A stretch of 64,000 nucleotides of DNA from JABURQ01 sp029243145 (GCA_965660145.1 CBFHYX010000021.1:17839-81838); one strand, 5' to 3'. Shown: positions 53,157 through 63,287, counted from the first letter of the stretch. Notes: generated from the sequence alone by a model not told the origin. Numbers and translations are program-made.

Positions 53157-54599
53157 ATGCAGCCCAATATTATGTGCGATCCCGATGACAAAGATCGAAT
53201 TATCACGTTGCGTGATACCATTCGAGAATTTGTTGGTCGACAAAATTACAACCTGTGGTTCGAATCCAAACTCGAGCTCCTCATCACTGGAGACTCGTTG
53301 ACGATCATCGTATCGAGCCCCTTTGAGCAGACTTGGGTTCAGCGACAGTTCGGGCGACAGCTTCATCGTGCCGTCAAACAGGCATGGGGTCCGTCAGCCG
53401 GTCTTGAGTTTCAAGTCCGAGCAAAACCCGCTCAAGAGAACAGTGCGGCCGAAGGCGTCTCGACAATATCCTTGCCCCTGTCGGTGGAGTCAGGAACAGC
53501 CTCTCAGTCTGGCGCCTCCAGTCAGCGCAAAGCTCAGACAGACCGCGATCCTCTCACCGGCCAGACTCGACGCTTGCTTTCTGAGTTTGTGGTCGGACCA
53601 GAGAACGAGTTGGCTTTCACAGTCTGTTCCCGTGTCTCTGAGTATCCCGGCCAACAATACAATCCATTGGTGATTTACGGAGGAGTGGGGACCGGGAAAA
53701 CTCACTTGTTGGATGGCATCTACTGGTCAGTGCGAAAAAGAATTCCCCAATTGAACGTCCTACGGATGACGGCAGAGACGTTTGCCAATTTTTTCTCACA
53801 AGCGCTATGCGAACGAAAGCTCCCCGCGTTTCGCCATAAGATGCGTTCCGCGGATTTGCTATTACTGGATGACATTGAATTTCTGGACGGTAAGAAAGTC
53901 TTTCAGGAAGAATTTCTCCATACGATCAAGAAGCTGGAAGATTCTGGCAAGCAGATGGTGTTTACGACTGATCGTCACCCGCGATTGATGGAGAAATCTC
54001 GCGAAGAGATGACATCACGTTTGTCGGCAGGAATGCTTTGCCGGTTAGAAACGCCGAGCCAGGAAACACGTTTGAAAATCGTCAAAGCCAAAACCCGACG
54101 CATGGGAATGGGTTTGACGCCCGAAATTCAGGATTATGTCGCCTCTCGTTTTTCCCGATCGGTCAGGGAGCTGGAAGGGGCACTCAATTGCTTGCAGCAT
54201 GCCGAATCGATGAACGAACAACGTCTGACTTTGAACGCAGCCCGTACTGTTCTTTCTGATCTGGAAAAAGATTGCCGCCGGCTGATCCATCTTTCAGACA
54301 TCGAACGCTGTGTCTGTCGTTTCTTCGGATTGCAGCCAGAGGAACTGAAATCAAAATCCCGAAAGAAGACGGTCAGTCATCCACGCATGTTGGCGATGTT
54401 TTTGTCGAGAAAATTGACGCAATCGCCCTACAGTGCCATCGGGGATCATTTTGGGGGGCGGAGTCATAGTACGGTTGTCTCTGCTGAAAATTCGGTGGAA
54501 AACTGGCTCGAAGAGAGTCGACCACTCTCCATATCTTCGCGTGAGTGGAGTCTTTCGGATGTTCTCGGCACGTTGGAGCGAGAATTGGAAGCCAGCTAA
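53157..54599 (+). CDS. dnaA: Chromosomal replication initiator protein DnaA
   Basis: 480 residues. Domain I is residues 12-85. A Ser/Gln-rich linker (90-130) is domain II. The AAA+ domain III has Walker A GGVGTGKT (175-182) and Walker B LLLLDDIEF (234-242). The domain IV DNA-binding helix-turn-helix carries the DnaA signature, with KKTVSHPRMLAMFLSRKL, SAIGDHFGGRSHSTVV. It would bind origin boxes and open the duplex. The neighbourhood lacks dnaN, recF and gyrB, so this could be the main DnaA in a rearranged genome or one of the DnaA paralogues found in some planctomycetes. Confidence 0.9.
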   Translation: MQPNIMCDPDDKDRIITLRDTIREFVGRQNYNLWFESKLELLITGDSLTIIVSSPFEQTWVQRQFGRQLHRAVKQAWGPSAGLEFQVRAKPAQENSAAEGVSTISLPLSVESGTASQSGASSQRKAQTDRDPLTGQTRRLLSEFVVGPENELAFTVCSRVSEYPGQQYNPLVIYGGVGTGKTHLLDGIYWSVRKRIPQLNVLRMTAETFANFFSQALCERKLPAFRHKMRSADLLLLDDIEFLDGKKVFQEEFLHTIKKLEDSGKQMVFTTDRHPRLMEKSREEMTSRLSAGMLCRLETPSQETRLKIVKAKTRRMGMGLTPEIQDYVASRFSRSVRELEGALNCLQHAESMNEQRLTLNAARTVLSDLEKDCRRLIHLSDIERCVCRFFGLQPEELKSKSRKKTVSHPRMLAMFLSRKLTQSPYSAIGDHFGGRSHSTVVSAENSVENWLEESRPLSISSREWSLSDVLGTLERELEAS

Positions 54600-54693
54600 C
54601 TTTCCTGATTCTTAAGAAGCCCAAGACGGAACATGCTGTTAGACTTGGCAAACCGAACCTGAGAACCTTAAACTTGGTCAAGAGTTATTACAC

Positions 54694-54776
54694 GGGGCTG
54701 TGGCGGAACTGGCAGACGCGCGGGATTTAGGATCCCGTTCCTTAACGGAGTGCAGGTTCGATTCCTGTCAGCCCCA
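54694..54776 (+). tRNA. tRNA-Leu (anticodon UAG)
   Basis: An 83-nt class II tRNA: acceptor GGGGCTG/CAGCCCC, anticodon stem CGGGA/TCCCG around TTTAGGA (anticodon TAG), a long variable arm, T loop GGTTCGATTCC and discriminator A. CCA is not encoded. Confidence 0.96.
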
Positions 54777-54784
54777 TCTTGTTA

Positions 54785-54836
54785 CAACGCAAAGACTTGC
54801 GTTGTTTCGCAAACCCCTGCAAATCAGGGGTTTTTT
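54785..54836 (+). terminator. Two hairpins after tRNA-Leu, the second a terminator
   Basis: CAACGCAA/TTGCGTTG (54785-54804) is a perfect 8-bp stem. AACCCCTG/TCAGGGGTT (54812-54831) with a following T run is a normal rho-independent terminator for the tRNA transcript. Confidence 0.8.
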
Positions 54837-54909
54837 CATGCGCGGCCAATTTGGCTTGCGGCCCGCTACCCCCCTTTGCGGAGGGTTGCTGCACCGGATT
54901 ATGCAGCGG

Positions 54910-56514
54910 TGCTGATTGTCATGACATTCCAGCACTTTCCGCGCGAGTTCTCCACACCCTAGACGCGTGAAACGCCATTAACCTCTTCCCGGCAACGGCC
55001 CGATTCACAAGAATCAGGACATGCCCACAACGACGCGCAAGCAAAACACCTATGACCATCGGCTTCGAGAACTCGTTCGATCGACCGGCAAGATCGATGT
55101 CGCCATCCAATGCGGCGTCCCTCCTTCGACGGCCCGAGGCTGGCTAACGAAAACCGCGACCGAAGTCATCACACTGGATGCCTTTGACATGAGTATCGCG
55201 AACCTGCAACGTGAAGTGGTCTCGCTGCGGCGACGCAACGCCCGACTCATCGCGCTACTGCGATTGGTCGTCACTGTCATGAAAGTGGCCGGCTTCACGC
55301 TCTCGCAAGTCCGGCTGCCGGAGGAGACCCAGAAGCGTCGAGTGCTGAAAGCCATCAAGTATTCGCGGGAACACTTCAAACTCCGCTCGCCGTTGCGTGT
55401 GATCGGCCTGTCGCACGGCCGCTACCACGAATGGAATCGGGATGAATGCGGACTCGATGACCTGCCGTCGTGTCCGCGCTCTTCGCCACACCAGTTGACG
55501 GCCCTTGAAATGAGAACCATTCGCGAAATGGTCACATCCGATGAATATCGCCACGTACCAACTGGGACTCTGGCACGATTGGCGGAGCGACTGGGCAAGG
55601 TCTTCGCTTCGTCATCGACGTGGTATCGCCTTGTCCGGATCCACAAATGGCGGCGGTTACGGCAGCGCGTCCATCCAGCCAAGCCGAAGGTGGGTATTCG
55701 TGCGGCACAGGTCAATGAGATCTGGCATGTCGATACGTCTTTGATTCGGCTCGTCAACGGAAGTCGTGCCTACCTCCACGCAGTCATCGACAATTACTCT
55801 CGCCGGATTCTTGCCTGGCGTGTCCTTGATCACTTCGAGCCGGGTGTCACGGCCCAATTATTCCTGGACGCATCGAAATCCACGGTGAGTGGAACGCCCA
55901 CCGTCCTCGTCGACGGTGGCTCTGAGAACTACAACGCAGCCGTCGATGAGGTTGTCGAGTCAGGATTACTCAAACGAGTCCTCGCACAGACCGAGATCGT
56001 GTTCTCGAACTCGCTGATCGAATCCTGGTGGCGCGTGCTGAAACACCAATGGCTATTTCTGCACGAATTGGATTCCGCACAAACGATCGAGAAACTGGTC
56101 GCCTTCTACGTCGACCAACACAACACGCATTTGCCACACTCGGCGTTCCGCGGGCAAACACCGGATGAGATGTATTTCGGAACCGATGAGGACATACCGC
56201 AGCAACTTCATGAGTCGCGACTCATGGCGAGAAGGTCACGGCTGGAAGCGAATCGGGCTCAGAGTTGTCGGATGTGTGAAGAGCTTGTTTCTGTGAGCAG
56301 TTGAGCGTCGATCGCGGAGTGCGGCGTAGGACTGGCCGGTTGAGCGTGCGCGATTCCCTCGAAATGAGGTAGATTCACGACGACTTCACGAAGTGTGACC
56401 CGAGAAGCAGATTCAGCCGCGGTCGAAGCCCGGCGTTTCGTCGCCGAATGGATCCCAGTATTCTCAGACGCGAGAACTCACGCGGAAAGTGCTGGAATGT
56501 CGTGATAATCAGCA
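54910..56514 (+). mobile_element. Complete 1.6-kb DD35E insertion sequence
   Basis: Terminal inverted repeats of about 43 bp: left 54910-54952 (starts TGCTGATTGTCATGACATTC), right 56472-56514 (its complement starts TGCTGATTATCACGACATTC), differing at three or four positions. The tips are 5'-TG...CA-3', as in retroviral-integrase-type elements (IS3/IS481 relatives). One transposase gene fills the interior. Flanks give no convincing target-site duplication (left ...GCAGCGG, right GGGGGG...), so the exact insertion is unresolved or flanks have diverged. It sits 130 bp downstream of tRNA-Leu. Confidence 0.9.
55021..56304 (+). CDS. Integrase-core (rve) DD35E transposase
   Basis: 427 residues. The N-terminal part has helix-turn-helix character (IDVAIQCGVPPSTARGWLTK) and a leucine-rich coiled coil (about 58-90). 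The catalytic core has Asp238 (WHVDTS), Asp298 (VLVDGGSENY) and Glu334 (SLIESWWRVLKHQ); Asp298 and Glu334 are separated by 35 residues. The closing HLPHSAFRGQTPDEMYFG is typical of rve transposases. It is a single uninterrupted frame, unlike the two-frame IS3 arrangement. All catalytic residues are present, so the element may be active. Confidence 0.93.
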   Translation: MPTTTRKQNTYDHRLRELVRSTGKIDVAIQCGVPPSTARGWLTKTATEVITLDAFDMSIANLQREVVSLRRRNARLIALLRLVVTVMKVAGFTLSQVRLPEETQKRRVLKAIKYSREHFKLRSPLRVIGLSHGRYHEWNRDECGLDDLPSCPRSSPHQLTALEMRTIREMVTSDEYRHVPTGTLARLAERLGKVFASSSTWYRLVRIHKWRRLRQRVHPAKPKVGIRAAQVNEIWHVDTSLIRLVNGSRAYLHAVIDNYSRRILAWRVLDHFEPGVTAQLFLDASKSTVSGTPTVLVDGGSENYNAAVDEVVESGLLKRVLAQTEIVFSNSLIESWWRVLKHQWLFLHELDSAQTIEKLVAFYVDQHNTHLPHSAFRGQTPDEMYFGTDEDIPQQLHESRLMARRSRLEANRAQSCRMCEELVSVSS

Positions 56515-56951
56515 GGGGGGATTCTCTGAACGGCTGATTGCGACCTGTTCCCTGATTATGTTTATGCCGTAATAATAGTGTTTTCTGTATGTGAGACAAG
56601 TTTTTATTTCGCTCAGTTCGCGATTATAGTGGGATTGGACTGCCACAAAAATGCCACAAGAGGAATGGAAAACAATCGAAACTACTCGCCTCGTGTGTCG
56701 TACTTCTGATAGTTTTCGATGAGCCTTCCAGATAGTTCAGGCCAAGCCTTGCGCATTTAACGAGAATATTAGTGATTTGTTCAAGCATTGGCCGATGGAA
56801 CCGAAGGCGCCAGAGCCACTGAGGTTTTGGCGCAACGCGTTGTGAAATCAACTGATGAAGCGAACTTCGCGGTAATGTTTGCATTGGCACAAATTTGGCA
56901 TCAGAATATCTTTATGCTACAACTGGCGATGTCATCATTTAAGGGATGCTG
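56515..56951. other. Gene-free stretch between the IS and the DUF1549 operon
   Basis: About 430 bp with short open frames on both strands and no recognisable protein. The 88-codon minus-strand frame at 56624-56890 has no family character. It should hold the promoter of the operon that starts at 56952. Confidence 0.4.
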
Positions 56952-59381
56952 ATGCGATGTGTCTGGGTTCAATGTGCTGTCGCATTAGCTTGTGCCGCAG
57001 TTGTCTCCAACTTCCCCGCCCTGGGAGCAGATGTTTCGTCTTGGCGGATCAGCCCCTCTGCTGTCTTTCTCGATAGCCCGGAGTCAACTCAGCAGCTTCT
57101 GATCACGTCAGTGAAAGGCGAACGGGCCGAGGATTTGACACGGTTAGTTTCCTATGAGTCGGCTGATTCAAAGATCGCAGTTGTGACTCCAGAGGGTCGA
57201 ATTCTCCCCCGTGGTGAGGGAGTTACGGAAATCCTCATTCAGCATGAGGAAACTGGTACTCGAGTTCCGGTTGAGATACGCGGGTTGACCTCTCCGGCTC
57301 CTGTCTCGTTCCGGTACGAAGTGCTCCCGATTCTATCAAAGGCTGGGTGCAATTCCGGCGGATGTCACGGCAAAGCGGAAGGGCAAAACGGATTCAAGTT
57401 GAGCATCTTCGGATTCGACCCGGAAACGGACCATGAGGCCTTGGCCAAACAGGGACGAGCAAGACGTGTCTCACTCGTCGCCCCTCGAAATAGTCTGCTG
57501 TTACGAAAAGCGACTGGCGAGACTCCCCATGGCGGCGGCGGAAGAATCGAAAAAGACAGCTTGTGGTATCGTCGCATCGAACGATGGGTCGCGGAAGGGG
57601 CGCGACTTGACGACGAGTTCGCTCCACGCGTCACATCCATCGAGGTGGAACCGGCTCAGATTATGATGTCGCCCATGGCGACGCAACAACTTCGAGTTAC
57701 GGCCATCGATTCTACCGGTTTACGACGCTGCGTAACAGTTGAGGCGGAATACAAATCCAACGCCGTGATCATTGCCGATGCGGACCCGGGAGGAGTGATC
57801 ACCGCCAGCAATGTACCTGGGGAAGCCGCGATCCTCGTGCGATACATGGAACTGGTTGGAGTCTGCCGGGTTACGTTGCCTCAGCCGGGAGTGACTTTCA
57901 CGCGTCCACCGGAGTACAATTTCATCGACAGATTTGCCTGGGACAAACTTCAGAGGCTCGGTATCGAACCGAGTGAGTTAGCCGATGATGCGACTTTTCT
58001 GCGTCGCGCCTATCTCGATACGATCGGCACGCTGCCGACTGCGGACGAAACACGCGAGTTTCTGTCGGACAACTCAACCGGCAATCGCAGCAAGCTGATT
58101 GAGCATCTCTTGCAGCGCAAGGAATATGCGGATTATCAGGCGATGCGCTGGGCGGATATTCTGAGAGTCGATCAGTCGATCGTGACACCGCAAGGCGCCT
58201 TAGCAATGACGCGTTGGCTTCGTCAACAATTTCAGCAGAACACACCGTACGATGAATTTGCATGGGCAATCCTCACAGCGAAAGGAAACACTTTCGCAGA
58301 AAGTCCGGCAGCCTTTTATCAAGTCCACAAAGATCCGGAGATGCTCAGCCGCTCAATCAGTCAGATTTTTTTGGGGGTCCGCATCGAATGCGCCCAGTGC
58401 CATCATCATCCATTCGAAAGGTGGAGCCAACAGGATTACTTTGCCTTGGCAGGATTCTTCACGGGTGTCGGCCGCAAACAGGCAGCGACCGGTGGGCAGA
58501 AGATCTTCCCGCAAGCAGGAATCGATCTGAACCACCCGCGTACCCAGCAGCCGGTAGCCGCTGCGGGGCTCGGCGCGGAGCCTGCTGATACTTTTCAAGC
58601 CTTAGACCGTAGGACTCTTCTGGCGGAATGGGTCACTTCACCTGACAATCCGTTTTTTGCACGGATGATGGCCAATCGATTGTGGGGGCAATACTTCGGT
58701 CGCGGGTTAGTGGAGCCACTCGACGACCTCCGAGCGACGAATCCGGCAACCAACGAACCGCTGCTCGATGCGTTAGCAGCTCATCTCGTGGATGTGAAGT
58801 TCGACTTGAAGGCATTGACTCGAACCATGCTCAATTCACGTCTCTATCAGCTGGCCTCACAGCCCAACGAGTTCAACGAATCAGACCAGCAGAATTATTC
58901 TCACGCGACCTGGAAGGCACTGCCGGCTGAAGTGCTTCTGGATGCGATCTGTCAGTCCACAGCCGTCTCCGAGCAATTCAATGGTTGGCCGGATGGCTAT
59001 CGGGCCATTCATATCTGGGACAACCGCATGCCTTCCTACTTCTTTCGTATCTTTGGGAAGCCGCAACGAGTCAGCGTCTGTGAGTGTGAACGCGGAAATG
59101 AACCCAGTATCGCTCAGGCGCTCCACTTGATGAACTCACTCGAAACAGTCCACAAAATCCGCAATCGCGATGGCCGAGCTGCCCGGTTGGCAACATCAGA
59201 GTTGACCGACGGCCAGGTCATTGAAGAACTCTATCTGGCGACCTTGTCACGATTTCCTTCTGATAAGGAAGTGGCCTTAATGCGACAAGCATTCGCTGAA
59301 TCGAACGGCAATCGTCGTGCAGCCGTAGAAGACATATTGTGGGCGTTATTGAATACGAGAGAATTTGTTTACAACCATTAA
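56952..59381 (+). CDS. DUF1549/DUF1553 planctomycete protein with cytochrome-like motif
   Basis: 809 residues, exported (signal peptide ending near NFPALGA). Domains in order: an Ig-like/Big-2 type domain (about 25-115, SAVFLDSPESTQQLL); a short cytochrome-c-like segment with CNSGGCHG (C, four residues, C-H); a second Ig-like stretch; DUF1549 (FIDRFAWDKLQRLGIEP through LRRAYLDTIGTLP); and DUF1553 (LLAEWVTSPDNPFFARMMAN, RLYQLAS). AGGG lies six bases before the ATG at 56952; ATG at 56946 is the alternative. First gene of a three-gene operon. Its function is unknown; redox or polymer-binding roles have been suggested from domain content. Confidence 0.9.
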   Translation: MRCVWVQCAVALACAAVVSNFPALGADVSSWRISPSAVFLDSPESTQQLLITSVKGERAEDLTRLVSYESADSKIAVVTPEGRILPRGEGVTEILIQHEETGTRVPVEIRGLTSPAPVSFRYEVLPILSKAGCNSGGCHGKAEGQNGFKLSIFGFDPETDHEALAKQGRARRVSLVAPRNSLLLRKATGETPHGGGGRIEKDSLWYRRIERWVAEGARLDDEFAPRVTSIEVEPAQIMMSPMATQQLRVTAIDSTGLRRCVTVEAEYKSNAVIIADADPGGVITASNVPGEAAILVRYMELVGVCRVTLPQPGVTFTRPPEYNFIDRFAWDKLQRLGIEPSELADDATFLRRAYLDTIGTLPTADETREFLSDNSTGNRSKLIEHLLQRKEYADYQAMRWADILRVDQSIVTPQGALAMTRWLRQQFQQNTPYDEFAWAILTAKGNTFAESPAAFYQVHKDPEMLSRSISQIFLGVRIECAQCHHHPFERWSQQDYFALAGFFTGVGRKQAATGGQKIFPQAGIDLNHPRTQQPVAAAGLGAEPADTFQALDRRTLLAEWVTSPDNPFFARMMANRLWGQYFGRGLVEPLDDLRATNPATNEPLLDALAAHLVDVKFDLKALTRTMLNSRLYQLASQPNEFNESDQQNYSHATWKALPAEVLLDAICQSTAVSEQFNGWPDGYRAIHIWDNRMPSYFFRIFGKPQRVSVCECERGNEPSIAQALHLMNSLETVHKIRNRDGRAARLATSELTDGQVIEELYLATLSRFPSDKEVALMRQAFAESNGNRRAAVEDILWALLNTREFVYNH

Positions 59382-59443
59382 CACGGAGTTCGGCTGAACT
59401 CGCGGAAGCATCGAGGTATCAGCCATATTCGGAGAGACTCAAA

Positions 59444-60790
59444 ATGTTCAATTTCTCCTTCGGTCAACATCGCTGCTGCGACGGGGTGTCGCGCCGTCAT
59501 GCATTGCGAATCGGCGGCACGGGTCTGCTGGGTGGATTGACACTTCCGTCACTAACGTCCTTGCCTTCTCAAGCCGCATCCATTCTCCCGGCCAAAGTCA
59601 AGGCATGCATCTTTATCATGCTCGAAGGCGGTCCCAGCCACATCGACATGTGGGACCTGAAGCCCAATGCGCCGCGAGAGATTCGCGGACCATTTCACCC
59701 GATTTCCACGATCGTCCCGGGCATACAAATTGGAAATATCCTCCCGCGTTGCGCAAAAATCACCGACAAGTTCACAATCATGCGATCGCACAGCCATCGC
59801 GACAATGCACATCAGACAGGACGACACAGGGTGTTGACCGGCTATCCTCCTAGTTTTGCCGATGGTCAGGCGAAAGGAATGCCGTTTAACGAACTCTATC
59901 CGTCCATTGGGTCGATACTTTCGCACGAGTTGGGGCCGGGTGGTGCTGTTCCGCCTTACGTCGAGATGCCGAATCCATTAGGCCCCGGAGGTCCCGGATT
60001 TTACGGGGCACAGTACGCTCCCTTCACGATTGAAACGGATCCTGTGCAGCCGGACTTTGAAGTGCGGGACTTGAACATCGCGGAAGGGATCGACGAACGG
60101 CGTTTCCACCTGCGCAAGAAGTTGCTCGTAGGTGCCCAGAAACTGGGAGCGCAAAGCGGTCCCGTCGGCAGAGCCAAGACAATGTCATCATACTACGAAA
60201 AGGCGTTTGAGTTGGTAACCTCACCTCAGGCCAAAAAGGCGTTTCGGATTCAAGAAGAACCGGAACAACTCCGCCAGCGTTATGGACTCACCTCAATTGG
60301 TCAATGTTCGTTGCTGGCTCGTCGACTCGTCGAGTCAGGCTGTCGCTTCATCGGCATCGACCACGGGAGTTGGGATACACACGTCGACAACTTCACCAGC
60401 CACGAAAAAACGCTCGTTCCACCCACCGATCAGGCGCTCAGCGCATTGATCATTGATCTGGAAGATCGTGGCATGCTTGACGAGACTCTGATCGTGATGA
60501 TGGGTGAAATGGGTCGAACGCCGAAAATCAATAAAGACGCTGGCCGGGATCACTGGTCGCAATGCCAGACGATCATCTTCGCTGGAGGAGGTACAAAACG
60601 CGGAACCGTGATCGGTGCCAGCGACAAAACGGCCAGCTTTCCCACAACACAGCCTTACGGCATTCAAGATCTGCTGCGGACAATTTGCCATCTGATGGGA
60701 GTCGACGCCGACAAGACTTATTACACCCCCCTCGGACGCCCCGTTCCAATCGTCAACGGCGGAGATGTCATCGAGGAGCTGTTAGCATAA
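59444..60790 (+). CDS. DUF1501 protein with Tat-like signal (operon partner)
   Basis: 448 residues. The leader CDGVSRRHALRIGGTGLLGG is a twin-arginine-type signal. DUF1501 landmarks are IFIMLEGGPSHIDMWDLKP, ITDKFTIMRSHSHRD, RYGLTSIGQCSLLARRLVE, GIDHGSWDTHVDN, MGEMGRTPKIN and GRDHWSQCQTIIFAGGG. The start at 59444 has GGAGAGA upstream. It lies 62 bp after the DUF1549/DUF1553 gene, the usual pair. It shares the fold of the solo copy at 24482 but is a different subfamily. Confidence 0.92.
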   Translation: MFNFSFGQHRCCDGVSRRHALRIGGTGLLGGLTLPSLTSLPSQAASILPAKVKACIFIMLEGGPSHIDMWDLKPNAPREIRGPFHPISTIVPGIQIGNILPRCAKITDKFTIMRSHSHRDNAHQTGRHRVLTGYPPSFADGQAKGMPFNELYPSIGSILSHELGPGGAVPPYVEMPNPLGPGGPGFYGAQYAPFTIETDPVQPDFEVRDLNIAEGIDERRFHLRKKLLVGAQKLGAQSGPVGRAKTMSSYYEKAFELVTSPQAKKAFRIQEEPEQLRQRYGLTSIGQCSLLARRLVESGCRFIGIDHGSWDTHVDNFTSHEKTLVPPTDQALSALIIDLEDRGMLDETLIVMMGEMGRTPKINKDAGRDHWSQCQTIIFAGGGTKRGTVIGASDKTASFPTTQPYGIQDLLRTICHLMGVDADKTYYTPLGRPVPIVNGGDVIEELLA

Positions 60791-60800
60791 GAGGCACGTC

Positions 60801-63287
60801 ATGAATCAACTTTACTACCGATCTGATCGGCGGGCGGATGACCGTGCTGAAGCCGGTTGTTTTCGACATCGCAAGCCGATCATCCAGATCAGCATCCTCC
60901 TACTCTTGAGCACGAATGTCACATTTGCTCAAAAAGCTCCGGAGTTAGGTTACGTATTTCCGCCAGTCGTTCAAATTGGTACGAAGACGGAGGTGCAACT
61001 GGGCGGCTACGATATGACGCCCGACATGGAGTTTTTTGTTCACGACGAACAAGTGACACTCTCGGTTCTCGGTCCACCGGGCGAATTCATTATCCCCAAG
61101 CCGCCGTATTGGTTTGGGGAGAAAAGCCGATTGACAGCGTTTCTCATACCTCGTGAAATCCCAGCTCGGATCGAGGTCCCTTCCGACCACCCACCAGGTC
61201 TGGTGCGCTGGCAGGTCGCCAATGCGAATGGTTCTTCGGCGACGGCAGTATTTCTCGTCAGTAGTGGTCCTGAAACGATTGAAGCTCGCGACCGCAATCA
61301 CCCTCAACTGATCCAGCAGTTACCAATCGGAGTCTCAGGGCGTCTGGAGAGGATCGCCGAAGTGGATCAATACCTGATCGAGACCGATCGAGACGGGCCG
61401 ATCACACTCGAGCTTTTCGCACGCCGGCTCGGAGCCGATTTCAACGCCCACATCGAAGTTCACGATCTTAGCGGCCGCTTGATCGCTGATGTTGCCGATA
61501 CGGAAGGCGTGGATGCGGCACTAACATTCGTTGCCAAGGCGATTGAAACCTACAGAATCAGTCTTCACGATGTTGACTTCCGCGGGAATCGCGCCTTTGT
61601 TTATCGACTGGCAATCACGCCCGGCCCCCGCGTCATCACCACCATACCGGCTGCCGGAAAACGAGGCGAAACACGCGAGGTCGAATTTGTAGGGTACGGC
61701 GTCGCCAGCGGGTCAGCCAAGCTGGAATCGACGAAACAGACGATTACTTTTCCCGCTGATACAAACCTCCATGCGATGCACTACCAGTTGATGACTCCGT
61801 ATGGTTCTGCACCTCCGATCGAAATTCCTCTCGGAGAACTCACAGAGACCTCAATCAACAACTCCCAAAATGTTTCCCATGAACTCTCTGTTCCGGGAGC
61901 AGTCACCGCTGTACTCGGAAGCTCGGGCGAGGCGGGCTATACCTGGAAGGCAAAGAAGGACGACTTCTGGAACATCACCGCCCAGTCGCGTTCCATCGGA
62001 ACAAATCTCGATCTCTCGATCAGCATCCTTGATTCTGACGGAAAGCAACTCGCCACCAATGATGATTTACCTGGCTCTCCGGACGCCGGGTTGCAGTTTA
62101 CAGCTCCCCAAGATGGAACCTATACCTGCCAGATCATCGATCTTTCCGGCCGAAGCGGTCGACCATCATCAGTTTATCGACTGGCTCTGAAACGTCAGGG
62201 AGCAGAATTTTCGTTGTCAATTCCCCAGCAATTGACTTTTGGAGTTCCCGGCAAGGCCCAACTGGAAGTGAAAGTGACTCGTTACGGCGGTCATAATGAA
62301 GAAATTATGATCGAAACTGCCGGACTCCCAACCGGGGTAAGCGTACCAGTCGATCTGAAGATTTCGGCCGGTCAATCCAGTGTGAAAATCCCGTTCGAAG
62401 CCGCCGAGGCGTCTGCCTCTCAGGCGGCGTTGGTACAGATTATCGGCAAGTCAAAAGTCGGTAATGAGATCGTCAGTCGCGTCGCGGGTGCTAAAGCCGG
62501 GGGCAACCTCTGTTCTCGTGATGTTGATGAGAAGCAGACCTCGAATGTGCTCCTCGCAACCACGCTCAAACCGCGATTTACCGTGGAACTGATCGACAAG
62601 AACCGGCAGCGCGCCGTTCATCGCGGTACGACTTATCCCGCTCCGTTCATCATCAAACGAGAAGAGGGGTTTGTTGGAGAAGTGTTTCTGCAAATGGCAG
62701 CTCGTCAAGGACGGCATCGCCAGGGAATTCACGGTCCCGTCATCACCGTCCCGGCAGGAACCGACCAGGCACTGTATCCCTCGTTCATGCCAGAATGGTT
62801 GGAAACCGACCGTACCACTCGAATGGTCGTGCTGGGTATGGCACAGCAACCGGATCTTCAAGGAAATCTTCGCTATGTTACCCAACCGGCGGATGCCCGC
62901 ATCACGATGATTCTAGAGGGGGCGCTGCTAAAGGTTTCACACCGCGCTGACGAACTGAAGGTCACAGCCGGCAACGAATTCCAAATCCCAATTGATATCT
63001 CTCGTTCCTCCAAACTACAGAAAGTTGTCTCGGTAGAATTGGTAATTCCTGACGAACTGGCCGGGCTGATCAAGTCTGTTCCCGCTAGGTTGGATCTCGC
63101 CGCCAACCAGAATCAGGCGATTCTTACAGTTCAAACGAAGCCCAATCCTCGTCTGACAGGTCGATGGAAACTGGGAATCAGGGCTACAGCTCTCCAGGAT
63201 GACAGATGGCCCGTTATTTCCCGAACGGAAACGACTGTTGAGTTTGTTGAAGCATCAGAAGGATCGGAATCTGCCGTGAGCGATTGA
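60801..63287 (+). CDS. Exported PPC-like beta-sandwich protein (third gene of the operon)
   Basis: 828 residues, with a signal peptide (about 30-50, IQISILLLLSTNVTFAQ) after a charged N-terminal tail. Several beta-sandwich domains of the bacterial pre-peptidase C-terminal (PPC) type are visible: GVSGRLERIAEVDQYLIETD and the later GSSGEAGYTWKAKKDDFWNI with LSISILDSDGKQLATNDD. The C-terminal third has further Ig-like strands (VSVELVIPDELAGLIKSV, GRWKLGIRATA). GAGG lies six bases before the ATG, 10 bp after the DUF1501 stop. It probably binds surface polymers or the partner proteins; this is inference. Confidence 0.82.
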   Translation: MNQLYYRSDRRADDRAEAGCFRHRKPIIQISILLLLSTNVTFAQKAPELGYVFPPVVQIGTKTEVQLGGYDMTPDMEFFVHDEQVTLSVLGPPGEFIIPKPPYWFGEKSRLTAFLIPREIPARIEVPSDHPPGLVRWQVANANGSSATAVFLVSSGPETIEARDRNHPQLIQQLPIGVSGRLERIAEVDQYLIETDRDGPITLELFARRLGADFNAHIEVHDLSGRLIADVADTEGVDAALTFVAKAIETYRISLHDVDFRGNRAFVYRLAITPGPRVITTIPAAGKRGETREVEFVGYGVASGSAKLESTKQTITFPADTNLHAMHYQLMTPYGSAPPIEIPLGELTETSINNSQNVSHELSVPGAVTAVLGSSGEAGYTWKAKKDDFWNITAQSRSIGTNLDLSISILDSDGKQLATNDDLPGSPDAGLQFTAPQDGTYTCQIIDLSGRSGRPSSVYRLALKRQGAEFSLSIPQQLTFGVPGKAQLEVKVTRYGGHNEEIMIETAGLPTGVSVPVDLKISAGQSSVKIPFEAAEASASQAALVQIIGKSKVGNEIVSRVAGAKAGGNLCSRDVDEKQTSNVLLATTLKPRFTVELIDKNRQRAVHRGTTYPAPFIIKREEGFVGEVFLQMAARQGRHRQGIHGPVITVPAGTDQALYPSFMPEWLETDRTTRMVVLGMAQQPDLQGNLRYVTQPADARITMILEGALLKVSHRADELKVTAGNEFQIPIDISRSSKLQKVVSVELVIPDELAGLIKSVPARLDLAANQNQAILTVQTKPNPRLTGRWKLGIRATALQDDRWPVISRTETTVEFVEASEGSESAVSD

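Noticed and set aside
56624..56890. 88-codon minus-strand frame between the IS and the DUF1549 operon
   Set aside because: No recognisable family, no ribosome-binding site, and it lies across the presumed promoter region of the operon.
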